NCBI GenBank assembly: GCA_002270565.1
Contig: NQMI01000036.1
Location: 298,602 to 362,601, forward strand
Length of the DNA stretch: 64,000 nt
Reading direction: 5' to 3'
DNA from: Stenocarpella maydis
Taxonomy: Eukaryota; Ascomycota; Sordariomycetes; Diaporthales; Diaporthaceae
Part shown: one piece after another, positions 1 through 9,394 of the stretch
Position numbering within the stretch: position 1 is the stretch's first letter
Layout: each line of letters starts with the position of its first letter
The notes under the pieces: model-generated
Told to the model about the DNA's origin: nothing
Databases searched by the model: none
What the model saw: only the letters and a program-made list of their open reading frames with translations
Made by a program: the position numbers and the translations under genes

Positions 1-1705
1 AGGTCTACATAATAAACGGCGTCAAGCGAGGCAATGCACACGTGGTAGGACACGGCGGTTGGGCGGCGGTTGGGTTCGGGGCGACCGGGGCTTGTGAGCT
101 CATTTTTTAACTTCTCACCCCTGACGAGCTGGCTTCCCACCGATCGAGTGTGCAAGAGACAGCGTGCTACCCACCCCTCCTGGGCAGCGTTCGCCGCTGC
201 TATGTGACACCTCACCCAAGGCGGGCCATGATCCCTTGCTGCGGGTTCCATGGTAGCCGTGTGGTACTCCAAATGCAACGCTTCCCATACTGCTAAACCT
301 CTCTCCCGGAACTTGAAGGCTGCGAGTCTCAGGCCGGCTCTCTAGTCTCACAGCCTAGGCCAATGTGCAAGAATCCTGCCTGGCTACCCAGGTTGTTTGC
401 TGACAGCGAATGGTGCGAGTGAAGCGGGGCGGTCATGCATGAGTCCTTGCAGGTGGCACCCCAATTCCGGGGCGAAACCCCACTGATTCGACAATGCTGC
501 ACGTCTCGAGCCTCGTACCTTACTGGCTTGCCTGTGTGCGTCGATTTTTATCAGTGACGACCTGCAGCTCCCATGGCCGGGATTGGCCTCTGGGTATCAA
601 CGAGATCCCGCGGCGACATGTGCGAACTCGTGTCGGCGCAACGGTGCGTTGGCCAAATCTCCCGTGACACCAGTTCGTGACTTCATTCGCGCCATTGAAC
701 AAGACTAATACTGCCTGCGCTCTATGTATCCTGTATCGGCAGATGCAGCTCCCCGGCCCACTGGTCCAGCCAGCGTCAAGTACCCGTTGAGCACTGGGCA
801 TTTTGCTGCACGGAATGCTTGACAGCGGCTTACGCATATCATGTGCCCAGTTTGTTCTGCTGTGTGCGGTTCCGCGGGGACAGAGGGGCCTGATTCGCCG
901 TACCTCCCAGCGCTAACTACCATGTACCATATGCGTGGCTAACCAACAAACGCAGTTGATGGAGGTAAATAGGCCCTTTGCGGAATTTGCCGTTCATGCT
1001 GTTATCAACAAGAGCGCCCACGAAGCCGTGCTGCTTCACGGTACCTTCAAGCTCTGCCGCAGCCTCCACAGGGTAGCCCATGGGAAGAAGGCTAAGAGCA
1101 GCAAATCGCGTGGCATTCTTTAATATTCGCGTAGTGATTCAAATGGCGAAGGAGGATATGGGAAGCGGGAAGAACCTTGTGACTTGCTCTTAACAAGGTA
1201 CGAGCAGATGCATATTCTCATTTATTATACACTAAACTCTTGCGCCGTAACACAAGGACCCCACCAACTTCCCCAGGTACATGGATATGTCCGGCTTCCA
1301 CGGGTACATGGCTATGCTGAGATTTCGCGTTTTTGATTTCGCGAGCGGCCTAGGAGTGCGGAAAACCAGCTGAACGGAGCGAAAATGCTCCGTTACTCCG
1401 TGATGTCTTTGAATGCACTCTGTATATAGCCTAGACGCATTGAAGACTTGCAAGCGGATGAATAGTGTGTTGCATTAACTTAGTAGGACGGAGCTGGCCC
1501 TGGAGCGAAGGCGCGAAGACGCGAGAAACGAGCAAAGGCGTGAGGGCGTCAGGGCCTCTGTTTATAAGAGAACAAGGAGGTTTATATAAAGCAAATTTGA
1601 AGAAACTATTCTCTAATCATTCTGTAATTGGACAATACATCCTCGCCCAAGCGATGTGAGAGACGGAGACATCTGAACCAAACGCCACAACTTCCCAGCC
1701 ACGAT
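1..1705. other. Intergenic, no supportable gene
   Basis: Only short, mutually overlapping ORFs without recognisable domains or convincing splice structure are present on both strands. I see no RNA gene and no repeat. Part of it may be the 3' side of the minus-strand gene that ends at 1706. Confidence 0.5.
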
Positions 1706-2470
1706 TTACTCAGCATCGGACGCGGCCCTGGATACCATCGATCCCAGCCTCGTACTCCTCGCACTCCCGGATCGTCGCCTGATGGCCCGATGATGATGCC
1801 TGATTGACTCGATCCTGGCAGTGCTCCGTGTAATGGCGCGACGCAGGTCATCGACATTGTCGATCAGCGGTTGATCACCAGCGTGAACTTCACCGTTGCG
1901 GGGAGCGTGGCTGACGCGCATCAGCGCGTCATAAGTCGTTTCAAGCTCGGCAGAGAGCCGGTCCAGTGAGTTCATGAGAACCTCGCTGCGTCTGTGGCGG
2001 CGGCGACGCTGCCTACTCTCCAGTGATGACTGGGAGGGCGACTGTTGTAGGCGAGGCTGCTCCTGCCGTGGCGGCTCGGCCGCACTTGTTCGTGCCTGCG
2101 CCGTTGCAGCCCTGTTGTTTTCGCCTGCATTGTTTCTCTGCCGCCGGAAGAAGTTGTGGCGGACGATGTAGTCGACAGCCTCTTCTACAAGCTGGCCAAC
2201 GAGCATGCTCATGGCGGCTTGGCCGAGCCCCGAGCCCTCCTCGCTATGTTGATTCGTGTGGCTTCCCCGCCGTTCATTACTATCATTTCTGCTGTTACTA
2301 CTGCCAATATGAGGCTGCCGCTGTTGCGGGTATCTGCCTGCTGCGTTCCTTAACGCGTGCTGTCCGAGACGCCGGGTGACGTCGCTTCTTTCTCGAGCTG
2401 GTCGTAGAGCCGGTCTTGCCTGGCGAGGCCTGGAGCGACGGGAGGAGGTATTTGGGTATTGAGGAGCCAT
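1706..2470 (-). CDS. Arg-rich hypothetical protein, 254 aa
   Basis: I do not recognise this protein. It is one uninterrupted 254-residue frame. The N-terminal third and residues about 115-160 are Arg/Ser/Gln-rich and probably disordered. Two segments look helical: residues about 84-112, an amphipathic stretch containing LVGQLVEEAVDYIVRHNFF, and residues about 165-235, with Leu/Glu/Arg heptad-like spacing that could form a coiled coil. There is no signal peptide or membrane span. The Arg content is compatible with nucleic-acid binding, but nothing in the sequence proves it. Shorter overlapping frames on the opposite strand carry no known domain. The composition looks coding rather than random, so I keep it as a probable gene. 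Confidence 0.5.
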   Translation of the reverse strand: MAPQYPNTSSRRSRPRQARPALRPARERSDVTRRLGQHALRNAAGRYPQQRQPHIGSSNSRNDSNERRGSHTNQHSEEGSGLGQAAMSMLVGQLVEEAVDYIVRHNFFRRQRNNAGENNRAATAQARTSAAEPPRQEQPRLQQSPSQSSLESRQRRRRHRRSEVLMNSLDRLSAELETTYDALMRVSHAPRNGEVHAGDQPLIDNVDDLRRAITRSTARIESIRHHHRAIRRRSGSARSTRLGSMVSRAASDAE

Positions 2471-3548
2471 TGCCTAGTCTCACTCTGTATCTTGGATCGA
2501 GGCTGTCTCTTATTCAATGTAGAGTCGAATAGTCATTCAGTCTGCACTAGGGATTTGTTTGGGTGTAGAGCCCTAGTATTAGCGGGGGAGAGATGTCTGA
2601 GTCTGCATGAGGCCCCGAGAAGAGACAATACCAGTCAGTATTGGGAAATAGATTGATCGAGGATGGTGCTTCGCATCCTTTTCCCTTCCTTCTTATGTGA
2701 ACTCTGGCGCTCATACGGCGCAGCTGGAGATGTGACTGCTGAGCCTAGTCACCTGGCCGAGCTGCGGCCCTTGTGACCTGGCTGCCTTGAGCATGTGAGA
2801 GGGTTCCGAGAGTCAACCACGACGCCATATGGGTTGCCTATGCCTTGTTCAAAAATTGAGCGTCAAAAAAAAAAAGGCCTGAAATAAAGAGATATTGAGT
2901 CAGAGTTGGAATCCAAACCTTACACCTGCTAATATAACCCTGAGGCTTCGAGAGTGCATGTCACAAATGACATCGGCGTGGGTACAACCCTGTTGACTTA
3001 TACCCGCCACTTATACCACAGGGTCCAACCCTAGCCGCGACTGCACATCAGCCCAAAATCCCTACTAAAAAAAAGACCACCAAATACCATCTGTCATGGG
3101 AATGTCAAAACCCACCTCCTGACATGGCTCAGCAATGCCGTGCTCCGCCGCCCACGCCATCGGTCGAACTGTTGTGGCAACATGGCCAGACGCTATCGGC
3201 CGTCTATGGTCCTTCCGGACCCTCACAGATGTGGGCCTGCAGATAAGAATCATCCGCAGAAGGGCCACGGAAACAAGCTCTTTTACGTACGGGGGATAAT
3301 GCAATAGCTTGAGGCAGACCGAGGGCCGACTCCACAATGCCCACACGAGTGGAAAAAATTCAGAATGCACATAGGGTCCAACTGTCGCGTGTCCGGCTTC
3401 CTCTTTCGCCTTCTCTCCTCCTCTCTCTCTCTCTCTCTCCCCCCCCCTCCCAAGATGGATCATGGGGGAGACGAGAACACCCGCCTGAGCAGCCCGACCA
3501 GTTGAATACAACCTCCCCGACGACACCAGAAACCCCCCTCCAGCCAGT
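2471..3548. other. Intergenic region upstream of permease
   Basis: It contains the divergent upstream regions of the hypothetical gene (-) and the NCS1 permease (+). A short A-run lies near 2865-2877 and a strong pyrimidine tract lies just before the permease ATG. No gene is supported. Confidence 0.5.
3400..3451 (+). repeat. CT microsatellite / pyrimidine tract in permease leader
   Basis: This nearly pure C/T tract has a (CT)n core followed by a C-run. It lies about 100 bases before the permease ATG at 3549. Such tracts are common in the promoters and 5' leaders of filamentous-fungal genes. A direct regulatory role is inference. Confidence 0.7.
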
Positions 3549-5078
3549 ATGCCTCGAGCGTACGACGAGGAGAAGAAGCTCGGCCGCGTGGCCTCGCAGG
3601 CCGCCGACTCGGGCTCCGAGTCCGTGGGCAGCGGCAGCTTGCTCGACAGGCTGCTGTCGCTCGAGGCCACCATGGACTCCAAGCTGGGCATCGAGTCGCA
3701 GGCCATTCAGAGGATGCGGCCCGAGGACAAGCGGCCGCAGTCGTGGCATGAACAGGCGACCATGGCACTGCTGTGGGCCGGTGCTACCATGAACGTCAGC
3801 TGCCTGTCAACCGGGTTCCTGGGATGGGAATTCGGTCTCGATCTGGGCCAGACCATCCCCATCACCATCTTCGGCACCCTCCTCGGCGCGTCGGTCGCGG
3901 GCTGGTGCGCCACCCTCGGGCCTGGCACTGGCCTCCGCCAGATGTCGGTCGCACGTTATAGTTTCGGCTGGATGCCCTCCAAGATCGTGGCGGCCCTGAA
4001 CGTCATCTCGCAGATCGGGTGGAGCGCCGTCGGCTCAATCACGGCCGGCTCCGCGCTGTCGGCCGTGTCAGACGGGAGACTCAGCTCCATCGTCGGCATC
4101 GTCATAATCACCGTCTGCAGCTCCGCCCTGAACTTCTGCGGCCTGCGCGCCATCCTCAGGTACCAGAAGTATGCATGGGCCGTCTTCTTCGTGCTGTTCA
4201 TGGTCATGTACGGCGAGATGGCCCCGCGCTCCGATGTCGCCACCAAGAGCACCCTGACGGGCAACGACAAGGCTGGCGCCGTGCTATCGCTGCTGGCCGT
4301 CGTCTACGGCTCGTCTGTCTCGTGGGCCACGATTGCCGCCGACTACTACGTCCAGCACCCCACCAACACTTCCACGGTCAAGGTCTTCACCCTTACCACC
4401 CTGGGCATCGCCATATCTACATGCATTGGTATGGTCCTCGGCTGCTGCGTGGGCTCTGCCATGGGGGCCGACCAGGAGCTCGCCGACGTGTACGAGGAGC
4501 AGGGTGTCGGCTTCCTGCTCCAGGCGATGCTGTTCCCACGCGGGTTTGCAAAGTTCGTGCTGGTGCTGCTGGTGCTTGCCGGTATCTCAATGGGCAGTGT
4601 AAATCTCTACTCGTCGGCGTTGTCAGTCCAGCAGTTCGCACGCCCGCTCGCACGCATCCCCCGCTTCGTGTGGACTGTTGTGCTGTTCGGCATCACCCTG
4701 GGCATTGCTGCTGGTGGCAGAGAGAACCTCAACGCGTACCTGCAGAACTTCCTCTCTCTGCTCGGCTACTGGGCCACCTCCTTCTTCATTATCCTCTGGT
4801 GTGAACATTACATCTTCCGCAAGGGAAGCTTCGATAACTACGATCTCGAGGCCTGGAACGACCCTTCGAGGCTTCCTCTGGGCCTTGCCGCCCTGGTAGC
4901 TTTCCTGATTGGCGTTGTTGGTTGGGTTGTCGGCATGGTCCAGACGTGGTTCACGGGCCCGGTCGGCCAGTTGCTGGGGAGTGCTGGTGGAGACTTGGCA
5001 AACGAGCTGACCTTGGTCTTCACCCTCTTCATCTTCGCTCCTCTGAGGTGGCTGGAGCTGAAGCACATTGGTCGGTAA
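3549..5078 (+). CDS. NCS1 purine-cytosine permease-like transporter, 509 aa
   Basis: This is an intronless 509-residue polytopic membrane protein of the nucleobase:cation symporter-1 family, fungal Fcy2/Fcy21 branch. The family imports cytosine and purines with protons across the plasma membrane. A hydrophilic N-terminus of about 65 residues precedes roughly twelve hydrophobic spans. The first spans contain the family-typical stretch around residues 74-110 (NVSCLSTGFLGWEFGL followed by Gly-rich TM2). LGPGTGLRQM near residue 125, followed by ARYSFGW, resembles the NCS1 loop in which a conserved Arg and Phe/Tyr precede TM3. Length is normal for the family. The ATG at 3549 is the first in frame and follows the pyrimidine tract. 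Specificity (cytosine, adenine, hypoxanthine or a related purine) cannot be read from sequence. No lesion is visible. Confidence 0.9.
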   Translation: MPRAYDEEKKLGRVASQAADSGSESVGSGSLLDRLLSLEATMDSKLGIESQAIQRMRPEDKRPQSWHEQATMALLWAGATMNVSCLSTGFLGWEFGLDLGQTIPITIFGTLLGASVAGWCATLGPGTGLRQMSVARYSFGWMPSKIVAALNVISQIGWSAVGSITAGSALSAVSDGRLSSIVGIVIITVCSSALNFCGLRAILRYQKYAWAVFFVLFMVMYGEMAPRSDVATKSTLTGNDKAGAVLSLLAVVYGSSVSWATIAADYYVQHPTNTSTVKVFTLTTLGIAISTCIGMVLGCCVGSAMGADQELADVYEEQGVGFLLQAMLFPRGFAKFVLVLLVLAGISMGSVNLYSSALSVQQFARPLARIPRFVWTVVLFGITLGIAAGGRENLNAYLQNFLSLLGYWATSFFIILWCEHYIFRKGSFDNYDLEAWNDPSRLPLGLAALVAFLIGVVGWVVGMVQTWFTGPVGQLLGSAGGDLANELTLVFTLFIFAPLRWLELKHIGR

Positions 5079-6352
5079 GCACCTATCAGTGGCCGGGTAG
5101 AAGTATACATCTGCCCAAGAATAGGCAATTGAATGCTCTCTGCCTGAGCAGATGTATCAGCAGAAGTTCGAACTGAACTCTTAAGTACTCAGCTGGGCAG
5201 TCGGGGGAGATTCACTCGGCAGAGTGGCTTGGATCCTGTGGTCTGGCAATGTCAAATTGACAAACCACACCTCCTGAATTTCCTGGTTTTCCAGTCCCCC
5301 GAGCGTGTGATGTCAGTAAAGGTGCATGCCCAAGTACTCAGGTAGGGTATAAAGGTTATCCCTTGGAGCTGCGGTTTTAGGTGAGTTACCTGTGAGGCTA
5401 CAGGTGGACTTTTTCCCTGCAGTGCGCCTGAAGACGGTATGATGGGTTCCAAGGCTATCTCCCATAAACCTCAGTCAAAAGGTTTGTGGATACTTAGAAC
5501 TGAGGTAAATCTATCATTCCGCCAGCTGAGAGCAAGACCCGCGATGACCGTAGTTGGTTTCGTTTTTAATCCGGTCACAAGGAGGCACGTATTCAACGAA
5601 GGGTTGTATCAGGCTAGGAACGCACTGAATAACGCAAGCAAGACTTCAAGAATTGACCAGCTGGTTGGGATAAAGCAAACCGACGTAGTTGTTACTACGA
5701 ACATTGGCCAAATTAATATGAAAGTCGTACCAGCATGCTGGCAAGCTTCTAGCATATAGTATACGTATCTAGTGCCTTTGCTGTCCCGTCTTGTAACTTT
5801 TCCTCCTTTACAAGCCCAAATCGCTTGATTCGTCCCCCTTCTCTACACCATCAAGCACGTAGGTAAGCCTCGCAGCTGCCAAAGTGCCTAGGTAATCTCC
5901 CAAGTTGAAAATCCAGGGCGCCCACCTCTTTTCTTTTCTTTTCTTTTCTTTCCCACCACCCACACATCTGGCGATCGTTCCAGATCACCACTTACTTCTT
6001 CTCACTCACAAAGTTTCTTCCAATCTTTAAAACACATTTCTCAGCCATCATTCCTTCTTCGGTCCACACCGTCCTCATCGTCAACCGCACAGACTGGAGC
6101 CCACTAAAGCAACGTCTGTCAAGTCGGCAGTCAACCTTGTCACGCGTGTTTTCCCCCGCACTCCCAGATCAAAACTCAATCCAGATCCACCACCTCCAGG
6201 GCTGGGCAGCTACGCAAGCTCTTTAATTGTCATTTAGGCGATTCCTTCTCTCGGAGCCAACCAAGCCCACTTGCAGCTGTAACCGGTCTCCTCACAAAGC
6301 CCGAGCGAAAAAGCCGCCATCGTTTCTGTCATCACCGCAGGGCCGAGACCTG
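5079..6352. other. Intergenic region and probable first leader exon of the deaminase gene
   Basis: No protein gene is supported; a 106-residue ORF at 5439-5759 has no recognisable feature. The last several hundred bases are C/T-rich and look like promoter and transcribed leader of the gene starting at 6582. Confidence 0.5.
5928..5952 (+). repeat. (TTTTC)n pyrimidine microsatellite
   Basis: A short tandem TTTTC repeat about 630 bases upstream of the ankyrin-deaminase-chromodomain start codon, in the presumed promoter. Confidence 0.8.
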
Positions 6353-6569
6353 GTGAGCTACTTCCCAGCAAGATCTCGTCGTTGTTTGACCATGTTTTCG
6401 ATGATGCTTACCTCTTACCTATCTATTTATGTACACCTATGACTGCAATCATTTTCTGTGCCTTATTGCGTTGCTGCATTCGTTCTGTCTTGTCCCCTTC
6501 CTTAGTACTTGCGCTCCTTAGCCTCCTTGGAATGCAACTGACCCCTCTGCCGAAGGGACTCCTTCCCAG
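6353..6569 (+). other. Probable 5'-UTR intron of the deaminase-chromodomain gene
   Basis: A strong GTGAGC donor at 6353 pairs with a CTTCCCAG acceptor ending at 6569, twelve bases before the ATG at 6582, with a CTGAC branch-like motif about 30 bases upstream of the acceptor. Splicing would remove a 67-codon upstream ORF (6382-6585). If the intron is retained, that ORF's TGA overlaps the main ATG as ATGA. The splice prediction is inference from signals only. Confidence 0.55.
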
Positions 6570-6581
6570 ACCGACTAAAGC

Positions 6582-8540
6582 ATGACACAACTTGATGCAA
6601 GCATCAGCAGCTCTGAGCTCAGCTCACTCACAGCATTGCACCTCGCCGTACTGACAGACAACTACCACGATGTCCGGAAGATCGTCAATGAAAGGGAGCA
6701 TGGTGTAGACGAGCGTACCGCAAGTGGTACGACGTCTCTCATGCTTGCTGCCCTTTACGGACGATCCAGAATTTTCACCTTCCTCCTCCGCAAGAAGGCG
6801 TCCCCGCACAAGAAGGACAGCCAAGGAAACAACGCCCTGGTGTATGTCAAGAGGAATTCGCCGTTCGTTCAAGACCTTCTTCATAATTGCAGGTGCATTA
6901 CGAAAAGCGAGGCTCATAGAGCTGGCCGGCGAGAAATATACGGCTGGCTCAAGGCGATCAAGCATGCAGCCAAGATCGCGTACCACAAGGGATTCGCAGA
7001 TGGACGCGCTGCTCGAGTCCAAGGTGAGGTTCCCATTCAGGCTTCTTCGCACACGGGTAATTCCATTGCCCAGAAGCCTTCGCAGGATTCACCGGTGCGC
7101 TTTGCGTATCTTCGGTCTCTAAACGGCAAACAGCAAAAGGTCGTTGAGGTCAGGTGTATTGCTTCTGCCGAACATGGCCGTATTGGACGCAAGTGCACCG
7201 GCTTTATCTACGCTACAGGCATAGATAACGCCCCCAGGTTTGCGATCTCAGGCTGGGGTTGCGCCAAGGACAAAAATGATGTGTTCAAAAATGTCCTCGA
7301 TTCCAATGAGTATACCGAGCTTGTGAGGCGAGTGGCGGGAGCTCTTGATTTCGAGCTCAAGAGCCATCACTTTGATTTGGTCAGTGCCCATCCGCCGCAG
7401 GTTCCAAGCACTAATAGACCCACTAACCATATTTCCAGCACTTCTCAGGTTGTCCTTCCAAAAAGAAAGGCGCTTATTATGCTTGCCATGCCGAGGTAAT
7501 TACTACCCTATTGCATAAGCGTATTACTGTTGTTCCCTTGGAACTTTAGCAACTGACTTTACTCATCCAGAAACAGCTGGCAGTCCATGTGCTTCTCAAA
7601 GCGCTTGCCTACGTGTTTGGCACAAAATCGGTGACAACGTACAAAATTACCCATATAAAACTCCAGCTCGACAAGTTGCCACCAGGCTTACGCGAAACTA
7701 CGATCCACTTGGATCACGAGCTGGTGTGTGGCAATTGCGTCCAGGTGAGCAGACCTCGAGAGCCACTAAGCCAAGACGGATCGCAGCTAAACTCAAGTTT
7801 AGTTTCTTAAGCTATTGACTCAGAAGAGCGGCCTTGGTTTTCGATGCCAGTCTCACGATTGGTTTGTGTGCGGGGAGCGTCCTCAACTCCGTCGCATGCC
7901 CGACGGAAGCTACGCCCAAGTCATAGCGCCAAAACCCTCTGGGCCTGACCACAACCACGCCACAGAGATCATCGATGATGAGATTGGTATTTTTGACTCG
8001 GTTCAAAATGGGGATCCAGGCCTCCAGAATGGCTGTGTGGATCCTGAGGGTGACAACCATATGGAGCATGGTGGCTCAGTCACTCAGCCGAAGACATCAA
8101 ACGACCGAAAAGGCCACGCGAGGCAGCTGGTCCTGAGAGTGCAGTCAGAGTTCTATGAAAAGAAAGGCTCACCTGTCTTGGAGGAACCCACATACAATAG
8201 CGACCGATTTCCTAAGCTCGATGTCACGCCGCCTTCGCGGCAGCCTCAGACGTTTCACACTCAATCGCACGAGCGCATCACCATGTCTCCAAGTCCAGCA
8301 GTAGGGTCCCGTACTTTTGGTCCGCGCAAAGACAGTATATCTCCGATGATGTCTCCGGAATTCGAGGTCGAGGATATTCTGCAGACCAAGGAAGAGGACG
8401 GTATACGACTTTTTCTTGTCAAGTGGAAGGCCTATTCACACGACAACAATACGTGGGAGCCTGAAGCTAATCTCGGTAATGCCTCAGACGCCATCGAGAA
8501 GTTCTGGAAGGAGCTTCAAGAGGCATCTGTTATGCTCTGA
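6582..8540 (+). CDS. Ankyrin / DYW-SsdA-like deaminase / chromodomain fusion protein, 581 aa
   Basis: Exons are 6582-7379, 7439-7495, 7571-7744 and 7824-8540; all three introns are phase 0 with good signals. Residues about 16-100 form ankyrin-type repeats (LTALHLAVLTDNY, GTTSLMLAALYG). Residues about 180-370 form a cytidine-deaminase-like domain: CHAEKQLAVHVL with His283 and Glu285, then VCGNC with Cys338 and Cys341, the expected zinc ligands. HxEK-Q-L-A followed by CGxC resembles the DYW family of plant RNA-editing proteins and the bacterial SsdA-type single-stranded-DNA deaminases, which have fungal relatives. Intron 2 falls exactly between Glu285 and Lys286. After a Ser/Pro-rich linker, residues 523-575 are a chromodomain (FEVEDILQ...KWKAY...TWEP) with the aromatic cage Phe523, Trp544, Tyr547. 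Inferred role: a chromatin-targeted nucleic-acid deaminase, presumably nuclear. The substrate is unknown. The fold call rests on motifs, not on a profile search. Confidence 0.8.
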
Positions 8541-9394
8541 ATCGGGCTGAATATTCGAAAAGGAAACTGCAATATGTCAAGGAGGGTAATGTTCGATGGC
8601 AGCTTTTTCAATAGTGGATTTTGCGAGTGCCACATTGTTGTTGAATCGCCTTCAGGTTGCTGCCAGCGGGATGCATGAGATTACCTCAGTGACGAATTCG
8701 CGGGCGACACTTGATGCCCCAATGTTCCTACAAACTCATGCAGCAGAAATCGAATTTTGATTGTTTCTTACTTGAGCATCCCTTCAAAGGTGGCCCTAGT
8801 AAGTCCAGAAGGTGAATCCAGGCTACGTTCCTGAAATTAACCGTGTACGGCACTACACGCCTACCAACAGTTGGCGGCCCTTGAGTGCTGCATCAACAGC
8901 TTGCCGCCAGGAGAACAATTTCACGAAGCATCATCAAGGCCATGGTCGCGAGCAACAAACATCTATCAATGGCTTGTCGGTACAATACTCATGGAGTCCC
9001 ATAAGGGATGTTCGGGAGCAGGCTGCTTCGTTCGACGAACCCGGGTAAGGGTTGCAGTGGCCTTTGGGGGGATGCACGGACCCCCAGGAGGTCACTCAAG
9101 TGACGACCAGCAATTTGACGGCATCAGCAAGACATGATGCAAACTCTCCCACCGTTCCTTTCTCGGTTTGAGCAATTACGTGTGAGCAGAAATGAGACTC
9201 TGCCAATGAGTGAACTTATACTATACCTCACATGCTCTCCCAGCCCTGTTAGAACCGGACGTAGGTAGCCACGGCGCCTTGTAGTCTTCGTGCTGCGAGG
9301 GCCGCTGAGCCCTCGCTCACCCGTGGACCGCGACTCGTCTCATCTACTGGAGCCCGCCAACTCTTGGGTCAGATATCCCAGAACACCTTTCAAC
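8541..9394. other. Intergenic region before MDM10
   Basis: 3' flank of the deaminase gene and promoter of MDM10. Only small ORFs without recognisable features. Confidence 0.5.

Noticed and set aside
4019..4804. 261-codon plus-strand ORF
   Set aside because: Alternative frame of the NCS1 permease, His/Arg/Pro-rich shadow.
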